The notes beneath the pieces were generated by a model. The model saw nothing but the letters and a program-made list of their open reading frames with translations, was not told where the DNA came from and did not search any database. A DNA stretch of 64,000 nt from contig NZ_CP042265.1 in NCBI RefSeq assembly GCF_007855645.1, positions 186,001 through 250,000 of the forward strand. The letters run 5' to 3'. A program made the position numbers and the translations under genes. Within the stretch, counting starts at the first letter, position 1. Every line of letters starts with the position of its first letter. Positions 40,505 through 49,492 of the stretch are shown here, in pieces. The stretch is from Qingshengfaniella alkalisoli. GTDB taxonomy: Bacteria; Pseudomonadota; Alphaproteobacteria; Rhodobacterales; Rhodobacteraceae.

Positions 40505-42218
40505 GCGCTAGACCCCGACGGTTCCGCCACATGGCGCGAGGAAGCAGGGTGGCCAGCGCGAAGGGCAGCATCGCGCTGGCTGTCAATGCCAGGCCATAGG
40601 CCCCGATCGCGCGCCGGTCGCTGCCCGATGCCAGAGCCACCGCCTCTGTCGTTAAGGTCGTCACACGCCCGCCGCCGGTCAGTAGCGTGGGAAGATATTG
40701 GCCGATTGACACAGCGAAACCGACCGCAGTCGCGGTTAGGATCGGCCGCAGAAGCATGGGCAGGCGTAACCTCCACAAGGTGGTATCCGGTCCGTGCCCA
40801 AGAGATGCCCCAACTGTTGCGAAGCGTTCATCCCAGTTTCGGAACGGATCACCTAGTGACAGAAATACATAGGGCAGAACGAAGACGATATGTGCGCAGA
40901 TCACGGCTTTGGTGCCAGAGGTCGCCCCGAGTTGTAGAAATAGCATCTGTAATCCGGGCAGAAAGCTGACCTGGGGCACGATCAGGGGTATGTAGAGCAA
41001 CCACCAGCTATAGCGGCGCATGCGCAGATTGAAGCGGTGCTCGGCCTCCAGGCATCCGATAGACAGGGTCAGCGAGATGAGGCTTGCGCAGGCCGCGATT
41101 TGCAGGGTTTCAGTTGCGGTGTCGCGCAAGGCTGGCAGGTGGCGTTCCCAGTTCTTGAAAGTGAATTTCTGCGGCAACGCGTCGGGGAAGGTCCATAGTC
41201 CAGCGAATGACCAGATCGTCAAAACAGCCAGACCCAGCCCGATGATGAAGGCCGATCCGCCGCCGAGTGCAAAAGCGAGCATTCGCAGCGATCCGCTGTC
41301 GCGTCCGCGTGTGCCTTTTTCTATCCACCTGGTGCCGAGCGAAGCGACGATGCGTTCACTTGCGCGCCATGTGAACAAAACTCCTGCCACCAGTCCCAAC
41401 TGCCAGACCGCCCCGGCTGCGGCGATGCTGTGGCGCATGAGGGTCGGATCAGACAGCCAGTCAAGGATTTGCACGGAAAGCGTTGGTGGTGTCGTTGGAC
41501 CAAGAATCGTTGCGACATCGACCACCGTCATGGAATAAGCCAGCACGACATACACAGGCAGCCGGATTTGCATGTATACGCGCGGGAATATCAGCTTTAA
41601 CCACGCGATGTGCCGGCTGTATCCCATGCTGCGGGCGGCGCGGATTGTGGGACCAGCGTTGATCTGGTTCAGTGCAGCCAGCGTCATCAGGATCAGGAAA
41701 GGGATTTCCTTGACGATCAGGCCGAGCGTCAAGCTCAGTCCCATTGGATCGTTCAAGACCAGCACGTCGGGCGGGCTGTCCCAGCCCGTTATCCAGGGCG
41801 AGACAAGCCGCACAATCCACCCCGACGGGGCGATAAGGAAGGCCAGTGCGAAGGCTGCCGTCGCGTGCGGCAGGGACAGAAGGGGTGACAACACACGTTC
41901 CAGCCAGTTGAAGGCGCGGGTACCCTGCCAGCAGGCGCAGACCATGACCACGACGGTCAGGGCGAAGAGCGTTGCCGCCAACCCGACAAAGACGCTCAGG
42001 TAGGAGGCGCGCGCCAGCCCGGGCCATGCAAACAGATCGGCAAAGGCGTCGGTGGTGAGCTGAGTCATTCCCAGTGCGGGCATCCACCCGAAAGCGGGCA
42101 GCAGCACACCGATCAGCCCGGCCACAACCGGGCCAAGCATCGCAAGCAGCGTCGCGCCGGGCAAAAGGCGCAATATGCGATTATTCAAGCGGGCAACAGG
42201 GGCTGTGCCGGTGATCAC
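40497..42218 (-). CDS. ynjC: YnjC-like fused ABC permease
   Basis: This 573-residue protein contains two consecutive permease units of six or more membrane helices each, with two EAA-type loops (ARSMGYSRHIAWLKLI near residue 195 and GASLGHGPDTTLWRLRLP near 465). A single fused chain replaces two permease genes, as in E. coli YnjC. It is coupled to ynjB by a four-base overlap and to ynjD by an 8-base overlap. Confidence 0.85.
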   Translation of the reverse strand: MITGTAPVARLNNRILRLLPGATLLAMLGPVVAGLIGVLLPAFGWMPALGMTQLTTDAFADLFAWPGLARASYLSVFVGLAATLFALTVVVMVCACWQGTRAFNWLERVLSPLLSLPHATAAFALAFLIAPSGWIVRLVSPWITGWDSPPDVLVLNDPMGLSLTLGLIVKEIPFLILMTLAALNQINAGPTIRAARSMGYSRHIAWLKLIFPRVYMQIRLPVYVVLAYSMTVVDVATILGPTTPPTLSVQILDWLSDPTLMRHSIAAAGAVWQLGLVAGVLFTWRASERIVASLGTRWIEKGTRGRDSGSLRMLAFALGGGSAFIIGLGLAVLTIWSFAGLWTFPDALPQKFTFKNWERHLPALRDTATETLQIAACASLISLTLSIGCLEAEHRFNLRMRRYSWWLLYIPLIVPQVSFLPGLQMLFLQLGATSGTKAVICAHIVFVLPYVFLSLGDPFRNWDERFATVGASLGHGPDTTLWRLRLPMLLRPILTATAVGFAVSIGQYLPTLLTGGGRVTTLTTEAVALASGSDRRAIGAYGLALTASAMLPFALATLLPRAMWRNRRGLAHG

Positions 42219-43423
42219 TCGCGGCCTACGCCAAAGCGTTCGGTCCAGTCGTCTTGAATACGCGTCATCCAGGACGGGTGTGGCTCTGGCAATGCCGTGC
42301 CGAGCTCTTCCGGGGTCAGTGTCGCAACGCCAAGGTCGATGTCATCGAAAAGTGCGCGGTCACTTTCATCCAGCTTGTCCATGTCCAGAATGGTTCCGAC
42401 ACCCAGATACTTTGGATCTTGGGCGCGGGCTTGGGCCTCTGGCGACATCAGGAAGTTCGCTACCACCATCGCACCCGATTTGGCATTGGCGTTATATGGG
42501 ACTGCGACGAAAGAGGCATTGCCGATTGTGCCCTTCTCCAGAACGAAGGTTCGGAAGGTATCGGGCAACTCGAAATTTTCGATTGCGGCGGATGCCTCGC
42601 CGGGGCTGAACGAGATTGCCAGATCAATTTCCTTATCCGCTAGAAGCTGTATCTGCTGCGGCCCGCTTTGAGGGTAGGCCAATCCCTGACGCCACAGCAA
42701 CGGGGTCAATTCATCAAGATAGGCCCAAAGCGGCGCTGTGACAGAGTCGTAGTCGGCGTCTTGGACAGGCTTAAGTAGCGGCGCGGGATCATCCGCCAGA
42801 TCGTACAGCGCCTGCTTCAGAAAAGTGGCTCCCAGAAAATCAGGTGGTTGCGGAAAGGTGAAGCGGCCGGGGTTGTCGCGTACCAGATCCAGAATGTCTT
42901 GCATATTCGTTGGCGGCGCTGGAAGCTTCTCGGCGTCGTACATGAACACAACCTGCGCCATCGACCAAGGTGCTTCCAGCCCATCTGTGGGAACTGTGAA
43001 ATCCGTTTGAACCGTCTTGCCGTGGACGTCGACATATTGCCAATTGGGAAGGTCATTCACCCATGGCCCGAACAACAGGTCGTTCTCCTTCATCGCCGCG
43101 AAATTGGCCCCGTTGATCCAGATCAGATCGACCGCACCGCCCTCGTCCTTGCCAGCGGCCTTCTCGGCCACGACCCGCGTCACCGCGTCAGCCGTGTCCG
43201 ACAGTTTCACATGCTCAAGCGTGACGCCGAAATCCTCCGAGACGCGCTCGGCGACCCATGCAATGAACTCGTTGGTGATGACCGACCCGCCCCAGGCGTT
43301 CCAGTAAACCGTCTGACCCTTCGCCGTTTCCAAGACCACGTCCCAGTCCGAAGGGTCCGGTGCGCTTTCAGCGTGTAACGGGGCAATGCCGAGCGCAAGC
43401 AAGGCAGCAAGAATGCGGTTCAT
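42215..43423 (-). CDS. ynjB: YnjB-like ABC substrate-binding protein
   Basis: This 402-residue periplasmic binding protein has a signal peptide (MNRILAALLALGIAPLHA) and the family pattern VYWNAWGGS, DLIWINGANFAAM and FSPGEASAAIEN. The gene family belongs with ynjC and ynjD. The start at 43423 overlaps the stop of the upstream phosphatidyltransferase gene (ATGA). An open frame continues upstream into that gene but is not the start. Confidence 0.87.
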   Translation of the reverse strand: MNRILAALLALGIAPLHAESAPDPSDWDVVLETAKGQTVYWNAWGGSVITNEFIAWVAERVSEDFGVTLEHVKLSDTADAVTRVVAEKAAGKDEGGAVDLIWINGANFAAMKENDLLFGPWVNDLPNWQYVDVHGKTVQTDFTVPTDGLEAPWSMAQVVFMYDAEKLPAPPTNMQDILDLVRDNPGRFTFPQPPDFLGATFLKQALYDLADDPAPLLKPVQDADYDSVTAPLWAYLDELTPLLWRQGLAYPQSGPQQIQLLADKEIDLAISFSPGEASAAIENFELPDTFRTFVLEKGTIGNASFVAVPYNANAKSGAMVVANFLMSPEAQARAQDPKYLGVGTILDMDKLDESDRALFDDIDLGVATLTPEELGTALPEPHPSWMTRIQDDWTERFGVGRE

Positions 43424-44046
43424 GCAGATTCTCCATGGTCGTGGGAAAACAGACGATAGGCCAACAGGATGCGCGACGAGGCAGTGATGAAACACAGCGT
43501 GCCGAACAGCCATGCCAGCGGCGCGAACCATTGTGGCAGCAGGCATAGCAGGATGAAGAAAACGATCGTTTCCGTACCTTCTAGCAGACCGCCGGTGAAA
43601 TAGAGTGACTTGAGCCCTCGCGCGTCGCTTTCCATCTTGCGGCGTTCAGCGAGTATGGCGAAGCCCAGAAAGCTACTTCCATTGAAGTAGAAGCTGGTCA
43701 GCAGGAAGGCTCCGGCTGCGCCGTTTTGTGCCGGGTCAAGCCAGACGAAGCCCATCGGAACCGCACCGTAGAACAAGAAATCCGCCGCGATGTCGAAATA
43801 GCCCCCAAAATCTGTCCTTTGCGTTGCGCGTGCCACGGCACCGTCCAGCCCATCTGCGAAGCGACTAGCCAGCAGCGGAAGAAGCGCCCAGCCCGGTGCG
43901 CCCAAGGCGATGACAGCGGCGCTCAGCAGCCCAAGAACCAGCCCCGCAGCCGTTACCATATCTGCCTTGACGCCAGATGCGGCAAGAATGCCGCCGAGCC
44001 GGTTCAGCGGTGGATCAATGAATATGCGTGCGTGTTTATCCAGCAT
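43420..44046 (-). CDS. ynjF: CDP-alcohol phosphatidyltransferase (YnjF-like)
   Basis: This 208-residue membrane enzyme has the CDP-alcohol phosphotransferase signature D-x2-DG-x2-AR-x8-G-x3-D-x3-D (DGLDGAVARA...GGYFDIAAD, residues about 70-95) and about six membrane helices. The start MLDKHAR at 44046 matches the E. coli YnjF N-terminus; 13 upstream codons to 44085 are unlikely. It is coupled to ynjB by overlap, reproducing the E. coli ynjBCD-ynjF grouping. The alcohol acceptor is not known. Confidence 0.85.
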   Translation of the reverse strand: MLDKHARIFIDPPLNRLGGILAASGVKADMVTAAGLVLGLLSAAVIALGAPGWALLPLLASRFADGLDGAVARATQRTDFGGYFDIAADFLFYGAVPMGFVWLDPAQNGAAGAFLLTSFYFNGSSFLGFAILAERRKMESDARGLKSLYFTGGLLEGTETIVFFILLCLLPQWFAPLAWLFGTLCFITASSRILLAYRLFSHDHGESA

Positions 44047-44241
44047 GGGTTCCGTGCGCTTGGTGCGCGACCATTGCGTCCCCATTCCATGAAGTATTGC
44101 AACCCCTTACACGCCGTTGTGAGCCCTTGGCAGCGGTTAGACACTTGCATACCCAGAAATACGGGGTTGGCATATAATGTCTCTCGCCTATGGTAACCCG
44201 ATACACGGACCCTCAGATCCGGCAGAACAGGGAGAGAGACT

Positions 44242-45252
44242 ATGAAATCACTCATTGGAACATCTGCGCTTGCGCTTTTGGCTGCGTCCTTCGCGACGGA
44301 AACCGCTGCGACCGAATGGAACGTGTCGTTATGGGGCAAGCGCCGCGCCTTTACCGAGCATGTCGAAAAGCTTGCGGAACTGGTTGATCAGAAGACCGAC
44401 GGCGCGTTCACCTTGAACATTTCCTATGGCGGGCTGTCCCAAAACACCGAGAACCTCGACGGGATTTCCATCGGTGCCTTCGAGATGGCGCAATTCTGTG
44501 CGGGGTATCACGAAGACAAGAACCCCTCGATCACGGTGCTGGAACTGCCGTTTCTTGGTGTAAGTTCGCTTGATCAGGAACGCGACCTGTCTATGGCGCT
44601 CTATCAGCATCCGGCAGTGGTAGAGGATCTGGCGCGGTGGAACGCGACCCTTCTGATGCCGTCACCGATGCCGCAATATAACATTGCCGGTTCGGGCGAA
44701 GCACCTACGACGCTGGAATCCTTCGACGGGCTTACCGTGCGCGCGACGGGTGGCATTGGCGACGCGATGTCGATGCTCGGTGCGGTGCCGACATCCATGT
44801 CTGCAAGCGAGGTGCGCCAGGCACTCGATTCCGGGGTGGTGAAGGCCGTGTCCTTTGCTCCGCACGCACATATGTCCTTCGGCGTCGTGGAAACCGCCGA
44901 CTGGTGGACGACCAATTTGAACCCCGGCACGGTAAACTGCCCCGTCGTGGTCAATACCGATGCGCTGGATGCGCTGACGGATGAGGAACGCGAAGCGCTT
45001 CTTGGGTCGGTTGAGGAGGCGCTCGATCATTATGTCGACTACTACGAGAACGAAACAATGGCCAAATGGTGGCCGACGCTGGAAGATCGCGGGATCGAGG
45101 AAATCACCTATGACGATTCTGCAGTCGAGTCCTTCAAGGAAATGACTGCAGGTCCCGCTGCCACCGCCTGGATCGAAAAGAATTCCGGCACCATCCCGGC
45201 GCAGGAGCTTTACGACTTCGTTCAGGACAAGCTGACTGACGGACAATCGTAA
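44242..45252 (+). CDS. dctP: TRAP transporter 1, DctP substrate-binding protein
   Basis: This 336-residue periplasmic TRAP receptor has a signal peptide (MKSLIGTSALALLAASFATETAA). The family core shows the carboxylate-binding arginine segment FDGLTVRATGGIGDAMSMLG near residue 160 and FAPHAHMSFGVVETADWW. It binds an organic acid; the substrate cannot be fixed from sequence. GGGAGAGAGAC precedes the ATG. It starts a dctP-dctQ-dctM-kinase unit. Confidence 0.9.
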   Translation: MKSLIGTSALALLAASFATETAATEWNVSLWGKRRAFTEHVEKLAELVDQKTDGAFTLNISYGGLSQNTENLDGISIGAFEMAQFCAGYHEDKNPSITVLELPFLGVSSLDQERDLSMALYQHPAVVEDLARWNATLLMPSPMPQYNIAGSGEAPTTLESFDGLTVRATGGIGDAMSMLGAVPTSMSASEVRQALDSGVVKAVSFAPHAHMSFGVVETADWWTTNLNPGTVNCPVVVNTDALDALTDEEREALLGSVEEALDHYVDYYENETMAKWWPTLEDRGIEEITYDDSAVESFKEMTAGPAATAWIEKNSGTIPAQELYDFVQDKLTDGQS

Positions 45253-45312
45253 GTCGGATGGCCTGCTCGCACCTTGTGGGCGGGCCTAACCTACTGACGG
45301 AAAGGGGGCTCG

Positions 45313-45942
45313 ATGGCGGGCAGGTCTTCGGTTTTGAGCGACGACACGCTGCTCAGCAGGCTCGATCTCAAGTTATATACGCTGGAACGCTGGCTTGCGT
45401 TGTTGAGCGGGCTGGCGGTTTTTGCCTTGATGGTCCTGGCGGTCATTTCCGTCAGTGGCCGTAATTTCTTGAACCAGCCCTTGCCCGGCTATGTGGACTG
45501 GATACAGCAGGCGATGCCCCTGATTGCCTTCATGGGAATTTCCTACGTCCAGCGCGACGGTGCACATATACGCATGGACATGATCGTCGGGCAGTTGAAG
45601 GGCCGCCCGCTCCATGCGGTGGAACTGATCACGACGCTTGCGATCTTGCTGTTGATGGTGCTGATGGTCTGGGGCTCGTGGGCACATTTCAGCCGCAGCT
45701 TCGATTTTGCCGCTCCGATGTGGAGCAGGGACAGTTCCTTCGACATCGGTCTTCCCTTGTGGCCAGCAAAGCTGCTGGCACCCGTCGCGTTCTTTGTGCT
45801 TTGCCTGCGCCTTGTGCTTCAAGTCTGGGGATATGCTCGGGCGTTCGTTGAAGATGCGGTGCGGCCCGTCGCGGTACCGCTTGTCGAGGATGCGGCGACG
45901 CAGGCCGCGCATGAGGCAGAACAGATGACCGGCGCGGATTGA
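45313..45942 (+). CDS. dctQ: TRAP transporter 1, DctQ small permease
   Basis: This 209-residue protein has four membrane helices (LALLSGLAVFALMVLAVI, AMPLIAFMGISYV, ALELITTLAILLL-type segment, LLAPVAFFVLCLRLVL). It also has the TRAP-Q pattern GAHIRMDMI. It is the small membrane subunit joining receptor and large permease. The 60-base gap to dctP is leader only. Confidence 0.9.
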   Translation: MAGRSSVLSDDTLLSRLDLKLYTLERWLALLSGLAVFALMVLAVISVSGRNFLNQPLPGYVDWIQQAMPLIAFMGISYVQRDGAHIRMDMIVGQLKGRPLHAVELITTLAILLLMVLMVWGSWAHFSRSFDFAAPMWSRDSSFDIGLPLWPAKLLAPVAFFVLCLRLVLQVWGYARAFVEDAVRPVAVPLVEDAATQAAHEAEQMTGAD

Positions 45943-45951
45943 GGGATATCA

Positions 45952-47352
45952 ATGGATACGATTGAAATTGGTCTGGCGGTCACGGGCGGGCTGCTGGTAC
46001 TGGTTTTGTTGGGCATGCGTGTGGCCTTCGCCGCCGGCCTTGCAGGGCTTATTGGCTTGATCTGGATCTTCTGGTCCAAGAAAGGCTACGATCCGGCCGA
46101 ATTCAGTTGGGCGCTGACCGTCGCGACAAAAACGGCCGGGCAGGTGCCGCATTCCAAGGTGGCGTCCCAAGCGCTGTCTTTGATTCCCACGTTCATTCTG
46201 ATCGGCTATCTCGCCTATTATGCGGGTCTGACCAAAGCGTTGTTCGAAGCTGCCAAGCGTTGGGTGGCTTGGGTGCCTGGCGGGCTGGCAGTGTCTACCG
46301 TCTTTGCCACGGCGGGGTTTGCTGCCGTGTCAGGTGCCTCGGTCGCGACCTCGGCCGTGTTCGCGCGGATTGCAATCCCGGAAATGCTTGCCGTCGGATA
46401 TGACAAGAAATTCGCAGCGGGCGTCGTTGCGGCGGGTGGCACGCTAGCATCGCTCATCCCACCATCGGCAATCCTGGTGATCTACGCCATCATCGTTGAG
46501 CAGGACGTGGGCAAACTGCTTCTCGCGGGTTTCATACCCGGTGCGTTCTCCGCACTGGTCTACGGAACACTGATCATTGCGTTGGGACTGACCATCAAGG
46601 GGTTCGGGCCACCTGTGAAGGGGTTCACCTGGCGCGAACGCTTTGTGTCCCTTCCGCCAGCCCTGCCGATCTTTTTCGTGGTCTTCATCATAATTCTGTT
46701 CATCTACAACCCGTTTGGTGGCGATGCATGGGGCACACCGACCGAGGGCGGGGCGCTCGGTGCTTTCGTTGTCTTCTGCATGGCGGTCTGGAAGGGAATG
46801 CGGTGGCGAGAATTCCGCGATGCATTGCTGGAAACAGCCAAGCTGTCGGTGATGATCTTCACGATAATCTGGGGCGTCCTGATTTATGTACGCTTCTTGG
46901 GATTTGCGGATTTGCCGGGCGCATTCTCGGACTGGATTACATCGCTGAATCACCCCCCGATCATCACGCTGATCATGATCCTGCTAGCCTATGCAGTGCT
47001 AGGAATGTTCATGGACGCTATTGGCATGCTGCTGTTGACCCTGCCCGTGGTCTACCCGGCGGTCATGGCCTTGAACGGGGGCGAGGCCGTGACCGCCGCC
47101 GACAGCGCCTTCGGAATGAACGCGCAGATGTGCGCAATCTGGTTCGGCATTCTCGTCGTGAAGATGGCGGAATTCTGTTTGATCACGCCACCTATCGGGC
47201 TCAACTGCTTCGTTGTGGCAGGCGTGCGAGACGACATTTCGGTTCAAGACGTGTTCCGTGGCGTGACACCCTTCTTTATCGCGGACGGGGTGACAATTGC
47301 CCTGCTGGTTGCCTTCCCCGGCATTGTCCTGTGGTTGCCGAGCCTCGTGTGA
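45952..47352 (+). CDS. dctM: TRAP transporter 1, DctM large permease
   Basis: This 466-residue large TRAP permease has 12-13 membrane helices, with the family segments GVVAAGGTLASLIPPS and ITPPIGLNCFVVAGV. It transports the receptor-delivered solute using an ion gradient. The ATG at 45952 follows GAGGGATATCA. The stop TGA is shared with the GTG start of the next gene (GTGA). Confidence 0.92.
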   Translation: MDTIEIGLAVTGGLLVLVLLGMRVAFAAGLAGLIGLIWIFWSKKGYDPAEFSWALTVATKTAGQVPHSKVASQALSLIPTFILIGYLAYYAGLTKALFEAAKRWVAWVPGGLAVSTVFATAGFAAVSGASVATSAVFARIAIPEMLAVGYDKKFAAGVVAAGGTLASLIPPSAILVIYAIIVEQDVGKLLLAGFIPGAFSALVYGTLIIALGLTIKGFGPPVKGFTWRERFVSLPPALPIFFVVFIIILFIYNPFGGDAWGTPTEGGALGAFVVFCMAVWKGMRWREFRDALLETAKLSVMIFTIIWGVLIYVRFLGFADLPGAFSDWITSLNHPPIITLIMILLAYAVLGMFMDAIGMLLLTLPVVYPAVMALNGGEAVTAADSAFGMNAQMCAIWFGILVVKMAEFCLITPPIGLNCFVVAGVRDDISVQDVFRGVTPFFIADGVTIALLVAFPGIVLWLPSLV

Positions 47353-47972
47353 CACCGGGCTGGATCGTGATCCTGAACGGGGCGCCGCGCTCGGGCAAGT
47401 CGAGTATTGCAGCCGCGATGCAAGATCTGTCGGACGAACCGTGGGTTAATCTGGGCGTCGACGCACAGAACCGAACGCTACCTGAAAAACTGCTGCCGGG
47501 CATCGGGCTCAGGCCGGGGGGCGAGCGTCCGGACTTGGAACCCGTTGTGCGGCGTTTGTATTCTGCGCTTTACGCCTCGGTCGCTGCTCATAGCCGCGAA
47601 GGGTTCAACGTGGTTGTCGACGTGGGCCATCATCATTGCTACTTACAAGATTTGGATGTCTGGCGCATTTGTGCTCGGCACTTGAAGGGCCTTCGGGTTC
47701 TCCTCGTTGGGGTGTGCTGTCCACTGGAGGAAATCATGCAGCGCCGAAGCAGCTCACAGCCTGGCCGCGAAGCGTTGTATCTTCAGATCGACGAGAACGG
47801 AGCCGTGCCCGAGCCGATCCTGCGATGGCAGGAAGCAGTCCACAAGCCGGACATATACGACCTGGAAATCGACAGCTCGGTGCTCACACCGCAAGAGGCA
47901 GCGCAGATGATCCTAGCGGCGCTTCCAGAATACATCCTTCCCGGTGCCTTGAATCGCCATGCCAGCAATTAG
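47349..47972 (+). CDS. Chloramphenicol-phosphotransferase-like P-loop kinase
   Basis: This 207-residue protein has a P-loop (ILNGAPRSGKSSIAAAMQ, residues 7-24), a helical lid and DVGHHHCYLQDLD. It ends with a Walker-fold tail (KPDIYDLEIDSS), the pattern of the chloramphenicol 3-O-phosphotransferase family (Pfam CPT). Members outside Streptomyces have unknown substrates. The GTG start overlaps the dctM stop (GTGA), so it is translated with the TRAP permease, suggesting it phosphorylates the imported compound or its derivative (inference). The stop overlaps the small membrane protein gene on the other strand. Confidence 0.72.
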   Translation: MTPGWIVILNGAPRSGKSSIAAAMQDLSDEPWVNLGVDAQNRTLPEKLLPGIGLRPGGERPDLEPVVRRLYSALYASVAAHSREGFNVVVDVGHHHCYLQDLDVWRICARHLKGLRVLLVGVCCPLEEIMQRRSSSQPGREALYLQIDENGAVPEPILRWQEAVHKPDIYDLEIDSSVLTPQEAAQMILAALPEYILPGALNRHASN

Positions 47973-48127
47973 CGCTTGCTTCGGACTGATGATACGAAGT
48001 CGATGGCGACTAGCAAGATAGTGAAGCCGATGACGACCCAAAGGTCGATCTCCGTGACGTGATAAGCGAGGATGCCAAGAAAGCCCGCAAGTGTGGCAAA
48101 GGCTAAGAACGCCATGAGCTTGTTCAT
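47969..48127 (-). CDS. Small membrane protein, 52 residues
   Basis: ATG at 48127 (GGAG 8 bases before) to TAA at 47969 encodes MNKLMAFLAFATLAGFLGIL, a polar turn (AYHVTEIDLW), a second hydrophobic helix (VVIGFTILLVAIDFV) and a basic end SSVRSKR: two membrane helices. It follows the amidase gene by 9 bases on the same strand and overlaps the converging kinase end by four bases. No family assigned. Composition and start signal support it as real. Confidence 0.7.
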   Translation of the reverse strand: MNKLMAFLAFATLAGFLGILAYHVTEIDLWVVIGFTILLVAIDFVSSVRSKR

Positions 48128-48136
48128 CTGCGTCTC

Positions 48137-49492
48137 CTATTCATGTGCGGCGAGAGTCTTGTAGAGCCAGTTGGCGTTGCGAAGCAGCCTTGCATCATCA
48201 CCGCGCGGGCCAACCAGTTGCAATCCCATTGGCATCCCATTGGAGGCTGTGAATACCGGAATGGTAATGGCGGGCACGCCGCATAACGTCCACAGCCCGT
48301 TGAAAATGGCATCGCCGGTTGTGGCATGACTTTCCGGCGCGGGGCCAAGTGCAGCGGGGCAGAGCATGGCATCGCATTGCTGGAAAATTTCGTCCAGCGT
48401 GGCAGTCAGCAGCTCTCGCCAATCTAATGCCGTCAGATAATCCTTCGCCGAAACCGATTGCCCATGATCCAGCGCCTCCTGCAACGTATCTGACAGGCCA
48501 TCTGATCGCGCGGCATAGCCCTGATAGCAGCGCACCATCTCCGCGACGTTGATGATCGCACGTTGTTCCGCCGCCTTGTCGAACTGCGAGTGTAGGCGAG
48601 CAGGAAAGCAACGGTGGTGAAGATGCTCGGCCAGCTCCTCGAACGCGTGGTGTAGGTCGGGGTCGGCACGGTCCCATTCAGGCGGCTTAATCATGGCAAA
48701 TCGCGGAGCGACGGGTGGGTCGGCCTGTGCGGTGTCCAACAGGGCAGGGAAGGGCTGCAATGTTGTGGCCGGGTCGGCGCTGTCTTGCCCGAAGAGAACC
48801 TCCGCCAGCATTGCCGCGCCTGCGGGGTCGTGCGCGAAGGTTCCCACTGTATCCAGCGTTTGGGACTGCATCAACACGCCGGTTCGGGGTATCGCACCGA
48901 AGCTGGGCTTGAATCCCGTGACCCCGCAAAAGGACGCGGGGCGAATAATTGATCCTCCCGTCTGTGTACCGATCGCCAGTGGAACCATGGCTGCGGCTAC
49001 GGCGGCGGCGGAGCCCGCCGACGACCCGCCCGGTGTATGATCCGGATTATGGGGGTTGCGTGTCCCGGAGGGGTGCAGATAGGCAAGCTCCGTCGTGACG
49101 GTCTTGCCCATGATGATCGCGCCTTCCTGTTTCAGCCGTTTGACAACGAAGGCGTCGGCCATGGGTAAACGACCCTGATCCAGCATTGTGCCGTTTCCAG
49201 TTGGGATTTTCTGAGTGTCGATGACATCCTTGATCCCGACCGGCAGACCATGCAGACGCCCCAATGGCTTTCCTGACTTGCGATGTGCGTCAAGCTGCTT
49301 GGCTTGATGCCTTGCGAAGTCCGGGTCATGCCAAATCCATGCCTGCACCTCCGGTTCGCGTTGACGGATCTGTTCGATATAGGCTTCGACCACATCGAGC
49401 GCCGCAAGCTCGCCTCGCGCAATGCGATCTCGAAGCGCCACGGCGTCCAGTTCGATTAGCGGGATCATGCCTGACTTACGATCACTGCCCAT
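48137..49492 (-). CDS. Amidase signature family hydrolase
   Basis: This 451-residue amidase has the serine-rich signature TPGGSSAGSAAAVAAAM (Ser-cisSer pair). The Lys of the Ser-Ser-Lys triad is in PVGIKDVIDT. GTQTGGSIIRPAS completes the family core. It hydrolyses an amide or acyl bond; the substrate is unknown. The start at 49492 lies inside the end of dctM of the TRAP transporter 2 genes (11-base overlap), with GGAG before it; an alternative start is 49468. Its role in a uronate transport operon is unclear. Confidence 0.85.
   Translation of the reverse strand: MGSDRKSGMIPLIELDAVALRDRIARGELAALDVVEAYIEQIRQREPEVQAWIWHDPDFARHQAKQLDAHRKSGKPLGRLHGLPVGIKDVIDTQKIPTGNGTMLDQGRLPMADAFVVKRLKQEGAIIMGKTVTTELAYLHPSGTRNPHNPDHTPGGSSAGSAAAVAAAMVPLAIGTQTGGSIIRPASFCGVTGFKPSFGAIPRTGVLMQSQTLDTVGTFAHDPAGAAMLAEVLFGQDSADPATTLQPFPALLDTAQADPPVAPRFAMIKPPEWDRADPDLHHAFEELAEHLHHRCFPARLHSQFDKAAEQRAIINVAEMVRCYQGYAARSDGLSDTLQEALDHGQSVSAKDYLTALDWRELLTATLDEIFQQCDAMLCPAALGPAPESHATTGDAIFNGLWTLCGVPAITIPVFTASNGMPMGLQLVGPRGDDARLLRNANWLYKTLAAHE

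Noticed and set aside
44145-44178. TTGCAT and TATAAT as a promoter of TRAP transporter 1
   Set aside because: The spacer would be 22 bases, outside the normal range; sigma54-like GG/GC spacing also fails.
44177-44245. Short upstream frame of 22 codons ending in the dctP start (ATGA overlap)
   Set aside because: Its ATG overlaps a TATAAT-like -10, so it would not be in the transcript, and it lacks a Shine-Dalgarno.
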